Positions 23,180 to 30,241 of a DNA stretch of 35,136 nt are shown one piece after another (position 1 is the stretch's first letter; every line of letters begins with the position of its first letter). The notes under the pieces were generated by a model, which was given only the letters and a program-made list of their open reading frames with translations, was not told where the DNA came from and searched no databases. Source of the DNA: Acidimicrobiia bacterium (lineage in GTDB: Bacteria; Actinomycetota; Acidimicrobiia; Acidimicrobiales; Poriferisodalaceae); NCBI GenBank assembly GCA_012960315.1, contig DUBN01000078.1:167491-202626 (forward strand), given 5' to 3'. The translations under genes were made by a program, and so were the position numbers.

Positions 23180-24163
23180 CTACCTTAGGTTCGCGGCTTG
23201 GGCGAACGCTCGAATCTCTCGTTCGATGTCTCCCATGGGTTGATACGCGATCTCTGTTACGCCTTGATTCTCCATGTCCTCTATACGTTCTCGGACATCG
23301 GGTGCGTGAAGAGTAAACGGGGAAAGGAACATCGAGTCTCCAACGACTACTTCACGGTCAATAGCGTTCAGATTTGTTAGATGTCCCGAGTGAACGTGCA
23401 GATGGCGCTCGTCTTCTGGAACTTGCTCCACTAATTTCACAAATTGGTCGGAGTTGGGCAGCGTCTCGAGCCGGCTATCTTTCTGCTCTAAAAATGCGTG
23501 ATAGGCGACGCTGACCCACGGTCCAGCAGTTTCGATAACGCGTTCAGAGTCAACAGTCTCTTCTGGTTCCATCACCGTGCCGCTAGTCAGCAACACCACG
23601 TCTGTCAGGCCTCCGTAATCAGCATCGGGCCTTGGCCGAGAAGTGAACACTCCACAACTCATTTCGCCAGCAGCGGCAAGACCTCGTGGTCCGTTGATTC
23701 CGAGAATCCACGGCACCTTGATAGGGCGTTGGGGGGCTTGGCTATCCCAGTGCAACATGGATATTGGTTGCCCATCGAACACGACGGTTTCGCCCTTGAG
23801 TAATGCTTGGATTTGGTCAATCATTCCCGGGAACTCAGACCATTTCAGAGGCTTTTGGCCCATTGCTCGGCGACCAGTAAATCCCGTTCCAGCGCCTATG
23901 ACCACGCGTTCCTCACCAACTAAGTCGACAAGAGTCGCTATCGCGGAGGCAGTAACCATTGGGTGACGCAAGGACGGGATGAGCACACCAGGTCCAAGCT
24001 TGATGCGTTCCGTACGCACGGCGGCTAACGCCAAAACCATCCACACATCCAGTTGAAGAGCAGGTGTGTCATATACCCAAGCCGTTTCATATCCCAGCTT
24101 TTCGGCTAGGGCGATGTGATCAGGGGTTTCAGGGGTGGGTGGAAAAGCAACGGAGATCCTCAT
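23180..24163 (-). CDS. LLM-class flavin/F420-dependent oxidoreductase (second copy)
   Basis: A 327-residue luciferase-like protein. It starts MRISVAFPPTPETPDHIALAEKLGYETAWVYDTPAL, then RTERIKLGPGVLIPSLRHPMVTASAIATLVDLVGEERVVIGAGTGFTGRRAMG. That is the strand and glycine-rich loop of the 5,10-methylene-tetrahydromethanopterin reductase-like branch. It probably binds F420 and acts on a small carbonyl or heterocycle. The start ATG at 24163 has GGA 8 nt upstream. It shares only fold-level similarity with the LLM protein at 21568. A 241-nt spacer separates it from the next gene; I see no recognisable gene in that spacer. Confidence 0.87.
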   Translation of the reverse strand: MRISVAFPPTPETPDHIALAEKLGYETAWVYDTPALQLDVWMVLALAAVRTERIKLGPGVLIPSLRHPMVTASAIATLVDLVGEERVVIGAGTGFTGRRAMGQKPLKWSEFPGMIDQIQALLKGETVVFDGQPISMLHWDSQAPQRPIKVPWILGINGPRGLAAAGEMSCGVFTSRPRPDADYGGLTDVVLLTSGTVMEPEETVDSERVIETAGPWVSVAYHAFLEQKDSRLETLPNSDQFVKLVEQVPEDERHLHVHSGHLTNLNAIDREVVVGDSMFLSPFTLHAPDVRERIEDMENQGVTEIAYQPMGDIEREIRAFAQAANLR

Positions 24164-24404
24164 CCCTGTATTCCATCACGGAACCGAGATGAGGGTCTCC
24201 TGGGGCTCAGTTGGCATATTGGAGGATCCGGCAATCGGAGTCAGGATGTTGTTTTGCGCTGGTCCAGTCATCATCGTTGTCATCGGAAGAATCATTCCCA
24301 TCGAGTCCTCGCAGCCAGCGGCCTCGACAGCGGTGCCAAATGCGGGCGCTTTGTGAACGAGTAAACCCAGCATCAAGCTGAACGGTGGGCCATGATGTCT
24401 AGCC

Positions 24405-25619
24405 GTGCAGGGGATATTCAACGGAATTCGGGTACTCGACTTTTCCCAGGTGCTGGCTGGCCCCACGGCGACCCGGCTCCTGGTCGAGTTGGGCGCCGAG
24501 GTGATCAAGATCGAATTCGCCGAGGCGGGCGACCCCGGTCGTACCCTGCCCCGCTTGCGTGGATCGCGCTCGGGTTATCACGTGCAGCAGAACAGAGGGA
24601 AGCGATCTTTGTGCCTCGATCTGCGCGACCCGAGGGCAACCGAGCTCGTCCTTGACCTCGTCCCTCATGCCGACGTCATTCTTCAGAACTTCGCGTTCGG
24701 CGTCATCGAGCGACTCGGTCTCGGGTACGACGTTGTGTCGGCGATCAATCCCCGCATCGTGATGTGCAACCTGTCGGCGTTTGGTCGTCAAGGCCCGCTC
24801 GCGCCCAAACCCGGATATGACCCCATTGCCCAGGCGTGGGCCGGGGTGCTGCACATGCTGGGCTATGAGGATCGGGCACCCATTCTCGCCGGGATCTCAC
24901 CGGGTGATGTGCTCACCGGGGTCCATGCTTTTGGCGGAGTGGCCGCGGCGCTGTTCCATCGCGAGCGGACAGGGCGGGGCCAAGAGGTGTCTGTGTCACT
25001 GCTCGACGCCTACTCCACCGCTCACGAGGTCAACTGGCAGGAGTGGTCGGTGTCCGGTGGTGAGAGCGAGCCCATCCGGCGGGGCAACGTCCATCCAGTC
25101 GTTGGCGGCGTTGGGGTGTTCGAGACCGGCGACGGTTACGTCACGGTTGCAGCCGTCAACAACGGCCAGTGGCAACGTTTGGCTGAGGCCATGGGACGAC
25201 CCGAACTGTCCGATGATCCTCGATTCGCATCTAACCCCGACCGCGTCGCCAATCGGGACGAGGTGAACACGTTCATCGCAACGTGGCTAGCAACACAACC
25301 TCACCGAGACGACGTTGTGAACCTCCTCGACGACTGCCGGGTGCCCTCGGCGCCTGTGTTGACACTGGCTGAAGCCGCCCAGCATCCGTACCTTCACGAG
25401 GCTGGCGCAGTGCGCTGGGTTGACGACGACGTGCTCGGAAAAGTGCTAGTGCCCGGTATGCCCATCAAGTTCTCCGAGGTCCCTGGCGACGCACCATTGA
25501 TGACGCGGCGGCTCGGTGAGGACAACGAATATGTGACGTGTGAGCTGGCCGGTCGCAGCCACGACGAGTACAGCGCCCTGGTGGACGAGGGAGTGCTCTT
25601 CCACAATCCCGACAGCTGA
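24405..25619 (+). CDS. CaiB/BaiF family III CoA-transferase (GC-rich copy)
   Basis: A 404-residue family III CoA-transferase, moving CoA between carboxylic acids. It opens IRVLDFSQVLAGPTATRLLVELGAEVIKIE, and the nucleophile Asp168 lies in SPGDVLTGVHAFGGVAAAL. ERTGRGQEVSVSLLDA, and GDGYVTVAAVNNGQWQRLAEAMGRPEL in the small domain, are all typical. The start is GTG at 24405 without an evident ribosome site. The codons are strongly G/C at third positions: two sampled 60-nt lines hold 40 and 41 G+C, clearly above neighbouring genes. This suggests a different recent history. The stop is 5 nt from the convergent SelW unit. A compositionally normal paralogue lies at 27166. Confidence 0.9.
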   Translation: MQGIFNGIRVLDFSQVLAGPTATRLLVELGAEVIKIEFAEAGDPGRTLPRLRGSRSGYHVQQNRGKRSLCLDLRDPRATELVLDLVPHADVILQNFAFGVIERLGLGYDVVSAINPRIVMCNLSAFGRQGPLAPKPGYDPIAQAWAGVLHMLGYEDRAPILAGISPGDVLTGVHAFGGVAAALFHRERTGRGQEVSVSLLDAYSTAHEVNWQEWSVSGGESEPIRRGNVHPVVGGVGVFETGDGYVTVAAVNNGQWQRLAEAMGRPELSDDPRFASNPDRVANRDEVNTFIATWLATQPHRDDVVNLLDDCRVPSAPVLTLAEAAQHPYLHEAGAVRWVDDDVLGKVLVPGMPIKFSEVPGDAPLMTRRLGEDNEYVTCELAGRSHDEYSALVDEGVLFHNPDS

Positions 25620-25624
25620 AGCGA

Positions 25625-25750
25625 TCAGTCCTCCTGCTCCCACAGGCGATGCGACAGCACGCCGTTGCGGTCCTCGATGGCCTCCAGCGCATCAGAAACG
25701 GGGTCAGCAGGAGTGAGTATGTCTCCGTTGAGGGGCCGAGTCTCAGGCAT
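25625..25750 (-). CDS. Small 41-residue protein coupled to the SelW-like gene
   Basis: The ATG at 25750 lies inside the last codons of the SelW-like gene (8-nt overlap with its TGA), and the frame stays open for 41 residues. The product is acidic (MPETRPLNGDILTPAD, then DALEAIEDRNGVLSHRLWEQED). Codon use looks coding and the overlap is typical of translational coupling. It has no membrane segment and no cysteine, and I do not recognise a family. It could be a partner or accessory of the SelW-like redox protein. It is below most gene callers' length limits. Homologues next to SelW genes elsewhere would be the test of reality. Confidence 0.5.
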   Translation of the reverse strand: MPETRPLNGDILTPADPVSDALEAIEDRNGVLSHRLWEQED

Positions 25751-25991
25751 CGAGGATGCCCCTCACGAGGTCCACCATTTCACCGGGTTCGCCATGCCGA
25801 CCCGTTTCGTCCTTGGAGTAAATCAGATCCCCATCTACCCGCACGTCGAAAACACCCTTGTTGCCCGTCACCAGGTGCAAGGCCGTTATCTGGTGTTGGT
25901 AGTTAGAGAGCAACTCGCCCGCCACGCTCACGGCGTGGGCTGAATAATCTCACTCGACGCAATACGTGATCTCGATGTAGTGATTTCCCAT
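25743..25991 (-). CDS. SelW/Rdx-family selenoprotein, UGA at codon 14 read as selenocysteine
   Basis: From ATG 25991 the minus strand reads MGNHYIEITYCVE, then an in-frame TGA (25952-25950), then DYSAHAVSVAGELLSNYQ and the rest of a complete 82-residue Rdx/SelW fold (GVFDVRVDGDLIYSKDETG, RHGEPGEMVDLVRGILDA). The redox motif is Cys11-x-x-Sec14 at the end of the first strand, exactly where SelW proteins hold CxxU or CxxC. AGGAAGG lies 9 nt before the ATG, and a SECIS-like hairpin follows the UGA. Automatic calling would give only a 62-residue fragment from GTG 25931 without the active site. It is likely a cytosolic thioredoxin-like redox protein. It lies 39 nt after the Zn-ribbon gene on the same strand. 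Confidence 0.88.
25922..25952 (-). promoter_or_regulatory. Bacterial SECIS-like hairpin of the SelW-like gene
   Basis: Seventeen nt after the UGA on the minus strand, CCACGC (25938-25933) pairs perfectly with GCGTGG (25927-25922) around a CGUGA loop. The six pairs, the 17-nt distance and the G in the second loop position fit the bacterial SECIS model. The loop is not the GGUCU type seen in the other selenoprotein gene. Confidence 0.72.
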
Positions 25992-26030
25992 GGAGAGGAA
26001 CCTTCCTGGTGGCCGAATTGTTCATGTTGA

Positions 26031-26246
26031 TTAGTTAGCCAAGACGTCGAGGACGTTTCGCCAACCACCCCCGCCCGCAGAGCGGAAGAAGTCGGTGTAT
26101 CCGCACTGGGCGCAACTGACGTAATCAAACTTTTGGTTCTGCATATTGAGGTACCGAGATGCGCCATCTCCGGTAGTTCGGATGGTTCCGGTTTCAGCTT
26201 CTTGACTGTCGCACTTGCCGCACGACCACTGTTGTTTTTCCGACAC
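26031..26246 (-). CDS. Zn-ribbon nucleic-acid-binding-like protein (DUF2082/COG3478 type)
   Basis: A 71-residue protein with two zinc knuckles, Cys9-x2-Cys12 and Cys45-x2-Cys48. They are separated by ETGTIRTTGDGASRYLNMQNQKFDYV, which matches the small Zn-ribbon family annotated as predicted nucleic-acid-binding (DUF2082), as I recall it. Function is unknown; a nucleic-acid role is only a prediction. The start is GTG at 26246 with a weak AGG site. It is the first gene of the unit that continues with the SelW-like selenoprotein and the 41-aa protein, and diverges from an enoyl-CoA hydratase across an AT-rich spacer. Confidence 0.8.
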   Translation of the reverse strand: MSEKQQWSCGKCDSQEAETGTIRTTGDGASRYLNMQNQKFDYVSCAQCGYTDFFRSAGGGGWRNVLDVLAN

Positions 26247-26372
26247 GTCTTTACCTACAATATTTTATTTGTATCTTGATGATATCAAAGCAGTATTTAT
26301 CTGATATTGACCCACTCGATCGAAACGCAAGAACCCGAAGCAAGTCGAGGTAGATCGTGTCAAGATGCGTTT
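26247..26372. promoter_or_regulatory. AT-rich divergent promoter region (Zn-ribbon/SelW unit and enoyl-CoA hydratase)
   Basis: This spacer is the most AT-rich part of the window. On the minus strand TTGATA (26288-26283) and TAAAAT (26267-26262) could be -35 and -10 boxes, although their 15-nt spacing is short. TTGAT-gat-ATCAA at 26276-26288 is an inverted repeat overlapping the putative -35 box and could be an operator. No plus-strand promoter is obvious. Inference from sequence only. Confidence 0.35.
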
Positions 26373-27161
26373 ATGAGTAGTTCAGTTATCGTCCGCGAGG
26401 ACATCGGCCGCGTCAGGGTCATCACCATTAGCCGACCGCAGGCGCTCAACTCTATGAATAACGCCGTGTTCGGCGGAATCCGCGACGCTCTAGCTGAAGC
26501 CGAGACCGACGACGGAATTGCAGTTGCGATAATCACCGGAGAGGGTCGAGCATTTTCAGCGGGACAAGACCTTCAAGAAATGCAAGATGGGCTCTCAGGC
26601 GAGGCGGGCGGGGAGCATCTTTTCCCCTCCATGCTTAAACAACTCACGGAGTTCAAGAAACCACTGATCGCTGCGGTCAATGGGCTCGGTGTCGGAATAG
26701 GCATGACATTCCTCGCTCATTGCGATTTGGTGTTCATGTCAAAAACCGCTCGGCTTCGAACGCCTTTCCCTCAATTGGGGCTGGCCCCTGAGGCGGGAAG
26801 CAGTTATACCTTCGCAACGCGGATGGGTTGGCAAAATGCTGCCTATGTGCTCATGTCTGGGCGCTGGTTCAGTGCAGAGGAATGTCTGCAGATGGGACTT
26901 GTTTGGAGAGTGACCACTCCCGAGGAATTGATGCCTGAGGCATTGGAGGTAGCTCAGGAACTGGCAGCGAACCCTATTCCCTCACTCGTGGCAACAAAGA
27001 AATTGCTGATGGGAGCAGGTCGACCCGAGGATGCGTGGTCCGCACACAAACGCGAAATCGGCGCGTACGCGGAACTGTTAGGTGCGCCGGCCAACGCTGA
27101 AGCTGTCACCGCTTTCGTCGAGAAACGCGACGCCGACTTTTCGTCAATACCGGGAATCTAG
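26373..27161 (+). CDS. Enoyl-CoA hydratase/isomerase (second copy)
   Basis: A 262-residue crotonase. ITISRPQALNSMNNAVFGGIRDAL is the CoA-binding N-terminus, GRAFSAGQDLQEM the first oxyanion-hole strand and AAVNGLGVGIGMTFLAHCDL the second. FPQLGLAPEAGSSYTFATRMG has a Glu at the usual catalytic position. The other hydratase glutamate position is not acidic, as in the copy at 19322. The frame reaches back to 26307, but ATG at 26373 gives the family start SSSVIVREDIGRVRVI. It is convergent with a CoA-transferase (4-nt gap). Confidence 0.9.
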   Translation: MSSSVIVREDIGRVRVITISRPQALNSMNNAVFGGIRDALAEAETDDGIAVAIITGEGRAFSAGQDLQEMQDGLSGEAGGEHLFPSMLKQLTEFKKPLIAAVNGLGVGIGMTFLAHCDLVFMSKTARLRTPFPQLGLAPEAGSSYTFATRMGWQNAAYVLMSGRWFSAEECLQMGLVWRVTTPEELMPEALEVAQELAANPIPSLVATKKLLMGAGRPEDAWSAHKREIGAYAELLGAPANAEAVTAFVEKRDADFSSIPGI

Positions 27162-27165
27162 GCAG

Positions 27166-28389
27166 CTACTCGGACTCTCGAAGCCATCGTGGGGGACGGC
27201 TACTGATGACCGATTCAGCCTCGAGGGCATCCAGTTCAGACGCGCTCAACCCTAATAAGTCGGTAAGAACCTCTCTGTTGTGCTGACCGCGATATCCCAC
27301 GAAAGCTGCCACTCCTGCGTCTACATCTTGAAATCGCCACGGTGACTGAGGGACGGTGATCATTTCACCTCGACCCGTGTCTATATCCACGAAGGCACCT
27401 CGTTCAGCAGCCCAGTCGGTCGCCGCTAACTCAGGAACAGTTCGCATTTCGGCCGCAAGCACGCCTCTGGGACCAATGGCTGCCTCAACTGCTGCCGCGT
27501 CGTCGAACGTCGCTATGAAGTCGGCAAGAATCTCTGTGAGCGCGTCGCGGTTCACGACTCGGTCCTCAATGATGGCGAAACGCGGATCTTCGGCTAGCTC
27601 AGGCCGGTTCATTGCTTCCACTATGTAGCGAAACCCGTCATTCGTCGTGATGTCGATCGTGATGCTGACGTAACGACCGTTGGCCATTCGAAGCACGGGA
27701 GACCAGTTTTGGCCGCCTTTAAAACCGGCAGAAGGATCTTGTCCAGTCATTTCAATAGCAGCAAGATCGTTAACCATCAAGGTGCTTTCCGCCATGGACA
27801 CCTCAACTTTTTGGGCCTCCCCTGTTCGGTTTCGTAGATGCAGAGCCGCCAGAACCGCTCCGAGAGCATGTAAGCCGGTGTAGGTATCAGCGTGGGACAT
27901 TGGGTCGTTTCGGGGCTCTTCTCCTCTTCGTCGAGCCACCATCTCGGTCACACCAGCTTCAGCATGAATCGCAGAAGCAAATGCTCCTTGGCCTGAGCGA
28001 GCGTTGTTGTGACCCCATCCACTCACTGATGCCAAGATGATCTCAGGATTCACCTCTGTCAGGCGGCTGTAACCAATGCCTAAGCGATCCATTACCCCAG
28101 GTCGATAGTTCTCGAGCACGATGTCAGCATGGGGAACAAGTTGGAGAAACAACTCGCGACCAACCGAGCCGTCGAGATCGATTGATACACATTCTTTACC
28201 TGCGTTGTATTGCACGTAGTAGGCGGATTGTCCATCCACCCGTGGAATCAGGAGCCGGGTTAAATCACCATCCGGAGGCTCCACCTTGATAACTCGAGCT
28301 CCCAGATCGCTGAGAAGTCGACCACAAATTGGGCCAGCCAGCGCTCGAGTCAAATCAAGCACCGTCACATCGGAGAGCGGCTTTTCCAT
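27166..28389 (-). CDS. CaiB/BaiF family III CoA-transferase (second copy)
   Basis: A 407-residue family III CoA-transferase. It opens VTVLDLTRALAGPICGRLLSDLGARVIKVEPPDGD; YYVQYNAGKECVSIDL is the CoA loop, and the nucleophile Asp168 lies in HADTYTGLHALGAVLAAL. NGRYVSITIDITTNDGFRYIVEAMNRPELAEDPRF forms the small domain. Base composition matches the surrounding genes, unlike the copy at 24405. The start is ATG at 28389 with GAAGG about 15 nt upstream. It lies 43 nt after the conserved unknown gene on the same strand, so it may end a three-gene unit with that gene and the amidohydrolase. Confidence 0.92.
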   Translation of the reverse strand: MEKPLSDVTVLDLTRALAGPICGRLLSDLGARVIKVEPPDGDLTRLLIPRVDGQSAYYVQYNAGKECVSIDLDGSVGRELFLQLVPHADIVLENYRPGVMDRLGIGYSRLTEVNPEIILASVSGWGHNNARSGQGAFASAIHAEAGVTEMVARRRGEEPRNDPMSHADTYTGLHALGAVLAALHLRNRTGEAQKVEVSMAESTLMVNDLAAIEMTGQDPSAGFKGGQNWSPVLRMANGRYVSITIDITTNDGFRYIVEAMNRPELAEDPRFAIIEDRVVNRDALTEILADFIATFDDAAAVEAAIGPRGVLAAEMRTVPELAATDWAAERGAFVDIDTGRGEMITVPQSPWRFQDVDAGVAAFVGYRGQHNREVLTDLLGLSASELDALEAESVISSRPPRWLRESE

Positions 28390-28432
28390 AGGAGCGAAAA
28401 ACTACCTTCTACAGCGACCGGTGTGTAGAGAG

Positions 28433-28990
28433 TCATCCATGAACGAACCGGTGACCTGTTCGATCAACCGGATCAGGGGCAAGGTCGAGAAATTTCGATC
28501 GTAAATGATCCCACAATTCGAGCCGATCCCAGTTTGGTTCACATGGTCTGTCGTTTTCATCGAGAAAAGGATTGGGCAACAACACTGTCATCAGTTGTTC
28601 TTCCGCTCCATTAAATAGACGAAGACCCCAGGACACCGGTGCTCCGTCCGCAAGGAGTCGGTAAAACTCAGCGCGCTGGCATGGCCTGATCGCCGCGACA
28701 TGCGGCTCCGTCGGGTTGGAAGCATCACCAACTGTGGCCCCGATGCAGACATGCATATGCCAGTCTCCAAAATCGAGCGTCGCATAGCCATCTAGCGTGG
28801 TGATTCGTGGCGCGCGGGGAGCCTTTATTTCGTACGCGGCCCCTTGAACAATGGGTCCAAATTGCACCACTTGCCAATGAGCAAATACTTCCTCCAGCAG
28901 GTGCAGCAATGTCGCTTCGTCCGTGGGGAGACTAAATATTTCTAGAAGCCCGTTACCAGGCTCGTCCTTCAACCATCCCACCGAACTCAC
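28433..28990 (-). CDS. Conserved protein of unknown function paired with an amidohydrolase
   Basis: A 185-residue soluble protein I cannot place with certainty. Visible blocks are LLEIFSLPTDEATLLHLLEEVFAHW, FGPIVQGAAYEIKAPRAPRI, a strand with LDFGDWHMHVCIG, then PCQRAEFYRLL and VSWGLRLFNGAEEQLMTVLLPNPFLDEND. The His-rich WHMHVCIG segment could bind a metal or flavin, but this is a guess. The start GTG at 28990 lies 7 nt after the amidohydrolase stop and uses a GAGGTG site inside the end of that gene. The longer frame to 29140 is antisense-free but overlaps the hydrolase and has no family look. The tight link suggests a shared pathway. Confidence 0.75.
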   Translation of the reverse strand: MSSVGWLKDEPGNGLLEIFSLPTDEATLLHLLEEVFAHWQVVQFGPIVQGAAYEIKAPRAPRITTLDGYATLDFGDWHMHVCIGATVGDASNPTEPHVAAIRPCQRAEFYRLLADGAPVSWGLRLFNGAEEQLMTVLLPNPFLDENDRPCEPNWDRLELWDHLRSKFLDLAPDPVDRTGHRFVHG

Positions 28991-28997
28991 CGACGAA

Positions 28998-30179
28998 TTA
29001 CACCTCGATCCCGTACAACTCGGCTGCGTTGTCTTGGAGAATTTTTTTCTGAACCACCGGCGACAGTTGCTCGATAGCGTCTCGCACCCTCTCAACGCTG
29101 TGGGGGTACAGACATGTGGGGTGCGGAATATCGGTTTCAAACATGATGCGATCAGCTCCCAAGTGTTCTATCGCCGGGCCTAGGGTTTTGGATTCAAACC
29201 AGAAACAACCATAGAACTGGCGCCGGAAATATTCAGACGGCTTCATTGAAAGGTGCGCTAAGTGATCGGGGGCGGTCTCACCGCACTGGTAGTCCAGGGC
29301 GTCAAGCAGAAATGGGATCCAACCCACTCCCGACTCAACAGAAACGAAGTTGAGGCCCGGATAGCGCTCAGGCACATCACTTACGAGCAAGTTGACCATC
29401 CAACGCAACTGCCCCAAGAAAATCGCAGCACCTCCAAGACTGATTTTCACATCTCCAGACCACGTGTCATATGGCACCGATCCCGACCAGTTGATATCTC
29501 CTTCCGATGCACCGATGTGGAAGTTGATTGGCATCTTCAAGGATTCGCAGATCTCCCAGAACGGCCGCCATTCGGGCTGAGCAAAATTCGGCATCCCTGA
29601 GTCGTGAGGATTGGAGCACATGACGATGCCCTTTGCCCCGTTACGTTGCATCCGATCAACCTCAGCGACACAAGCATCGATATCCCACCAAGGAACCAAC
29701 GCCATCGGGAGGATCCGATCTCCTGAACGCGCTTGCAGGTCGGTCATCCAGTCGTTGTAGATTTCAACGCACGCGATGCGCAGCGCTTTATCCTCAACAC
29801 GGAGAAAGTTTTGGTTCCCAAAACCTCCGACATTCGGGTACACGATGCCGTGACTGATTCCCATCTGGTCCATTAGATCCAACCGGGCGTCGCAGTCATA
29901 ACTGGCTGCGTGAACCATCTCAATATCCGCCTTCAAGAAACGAAGCCCGAGCATTTTTTCGCCATCCGGCAAAATCGCACTCACCGCAGAATCCCCAGCT
30001 ATCGGTATATCGCCATCAACGACCCACTTTCGTCGGCCGTTGTGTTCCTTGATCTGAGGCACTAAGTCTTTGTATTTGGCTGGGGCCAAACTGGTCCAAA
30101 GATCAGGTGGTTCAGACCAATGGGTGTCAGAGTCAATAATGCTGATTCCTGGAAAGATCTCACTAACTGCCGACATCAC
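28998..30179 (-). CDS. Amidohydrolase-2 (ACMSD-like) metal-dependent hydrolase/decarboxylase
   Basis: A 393-residue TIM-barrel enzyme of the amidohydrolase-2 family. The metal motif D-x-H is at Asp18/His20 (IDSDTHW). INFHIGASEG carries the next His ligand, SVESGVGWIPFLLDAL is the conserved strand 6 block, and MFETDIPHPTCLYPHS carries the late Asp ligand. Family members decarboxylate or hydrolyse cyclic and aromatic acids (ACMSD, gamma-resorcylate decarboxylase). The start ATG at 30179 (or 30176) has AGGGGG upstream. It is the first gene of a unit with the conserved unknown and probably the CoA-transferase. The reaction cannot be assigned more exactly. Confidence 0.88.
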   Translation of the reverse strand: MMSAVSEIFPGISIIDSDTHWSEPPDLWTSLAPAKYKDLVPQIKEHNGRRKWVVDGDIPIAGDSAVSAILPDGEKMLGLRFLKADIEMVHAASYDCDARLDLMDQMGISHGIVYPNVGGFGNQNFLRVEDKALRIACVEIYNDWMTDLQARSGDRILPMALVPWWDIDACVAEVDRMQRNGAKGIVMCSNPHDSGMPNFAQPEWRPFWEICESLKMPINFHIGASEGDINWSGSVPYDTWSGDVKISLGGAAIFLGQLRWMVNLLVSDVPERYPGLNFVSVESGVGWIPFLLDALDYQCGETAPDHLAHLSMKPSEYFRRQFYGCFWFESKTLGPAIEHLGADRIMFETDIPHPTCLYPHSVERVRDAIEQLSPVVQKKILQDNAAELYGIEV

Positions 30180-30241
30180 GTCGGACCCCCTTCGCTGCGA
30201 ATCTCTGTCCGCTAGGAGGAACTCTAGTTCTAGCGAGCTAA

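Noticed and set aside
24176-24373. 65-aa minus-strand frame between the second LLM gene and the GC-rich CoA-transferase
   Set aside because: Codons are not implausible, but there is no ribosome site or recognisable family, so I leave the spacer as empty.
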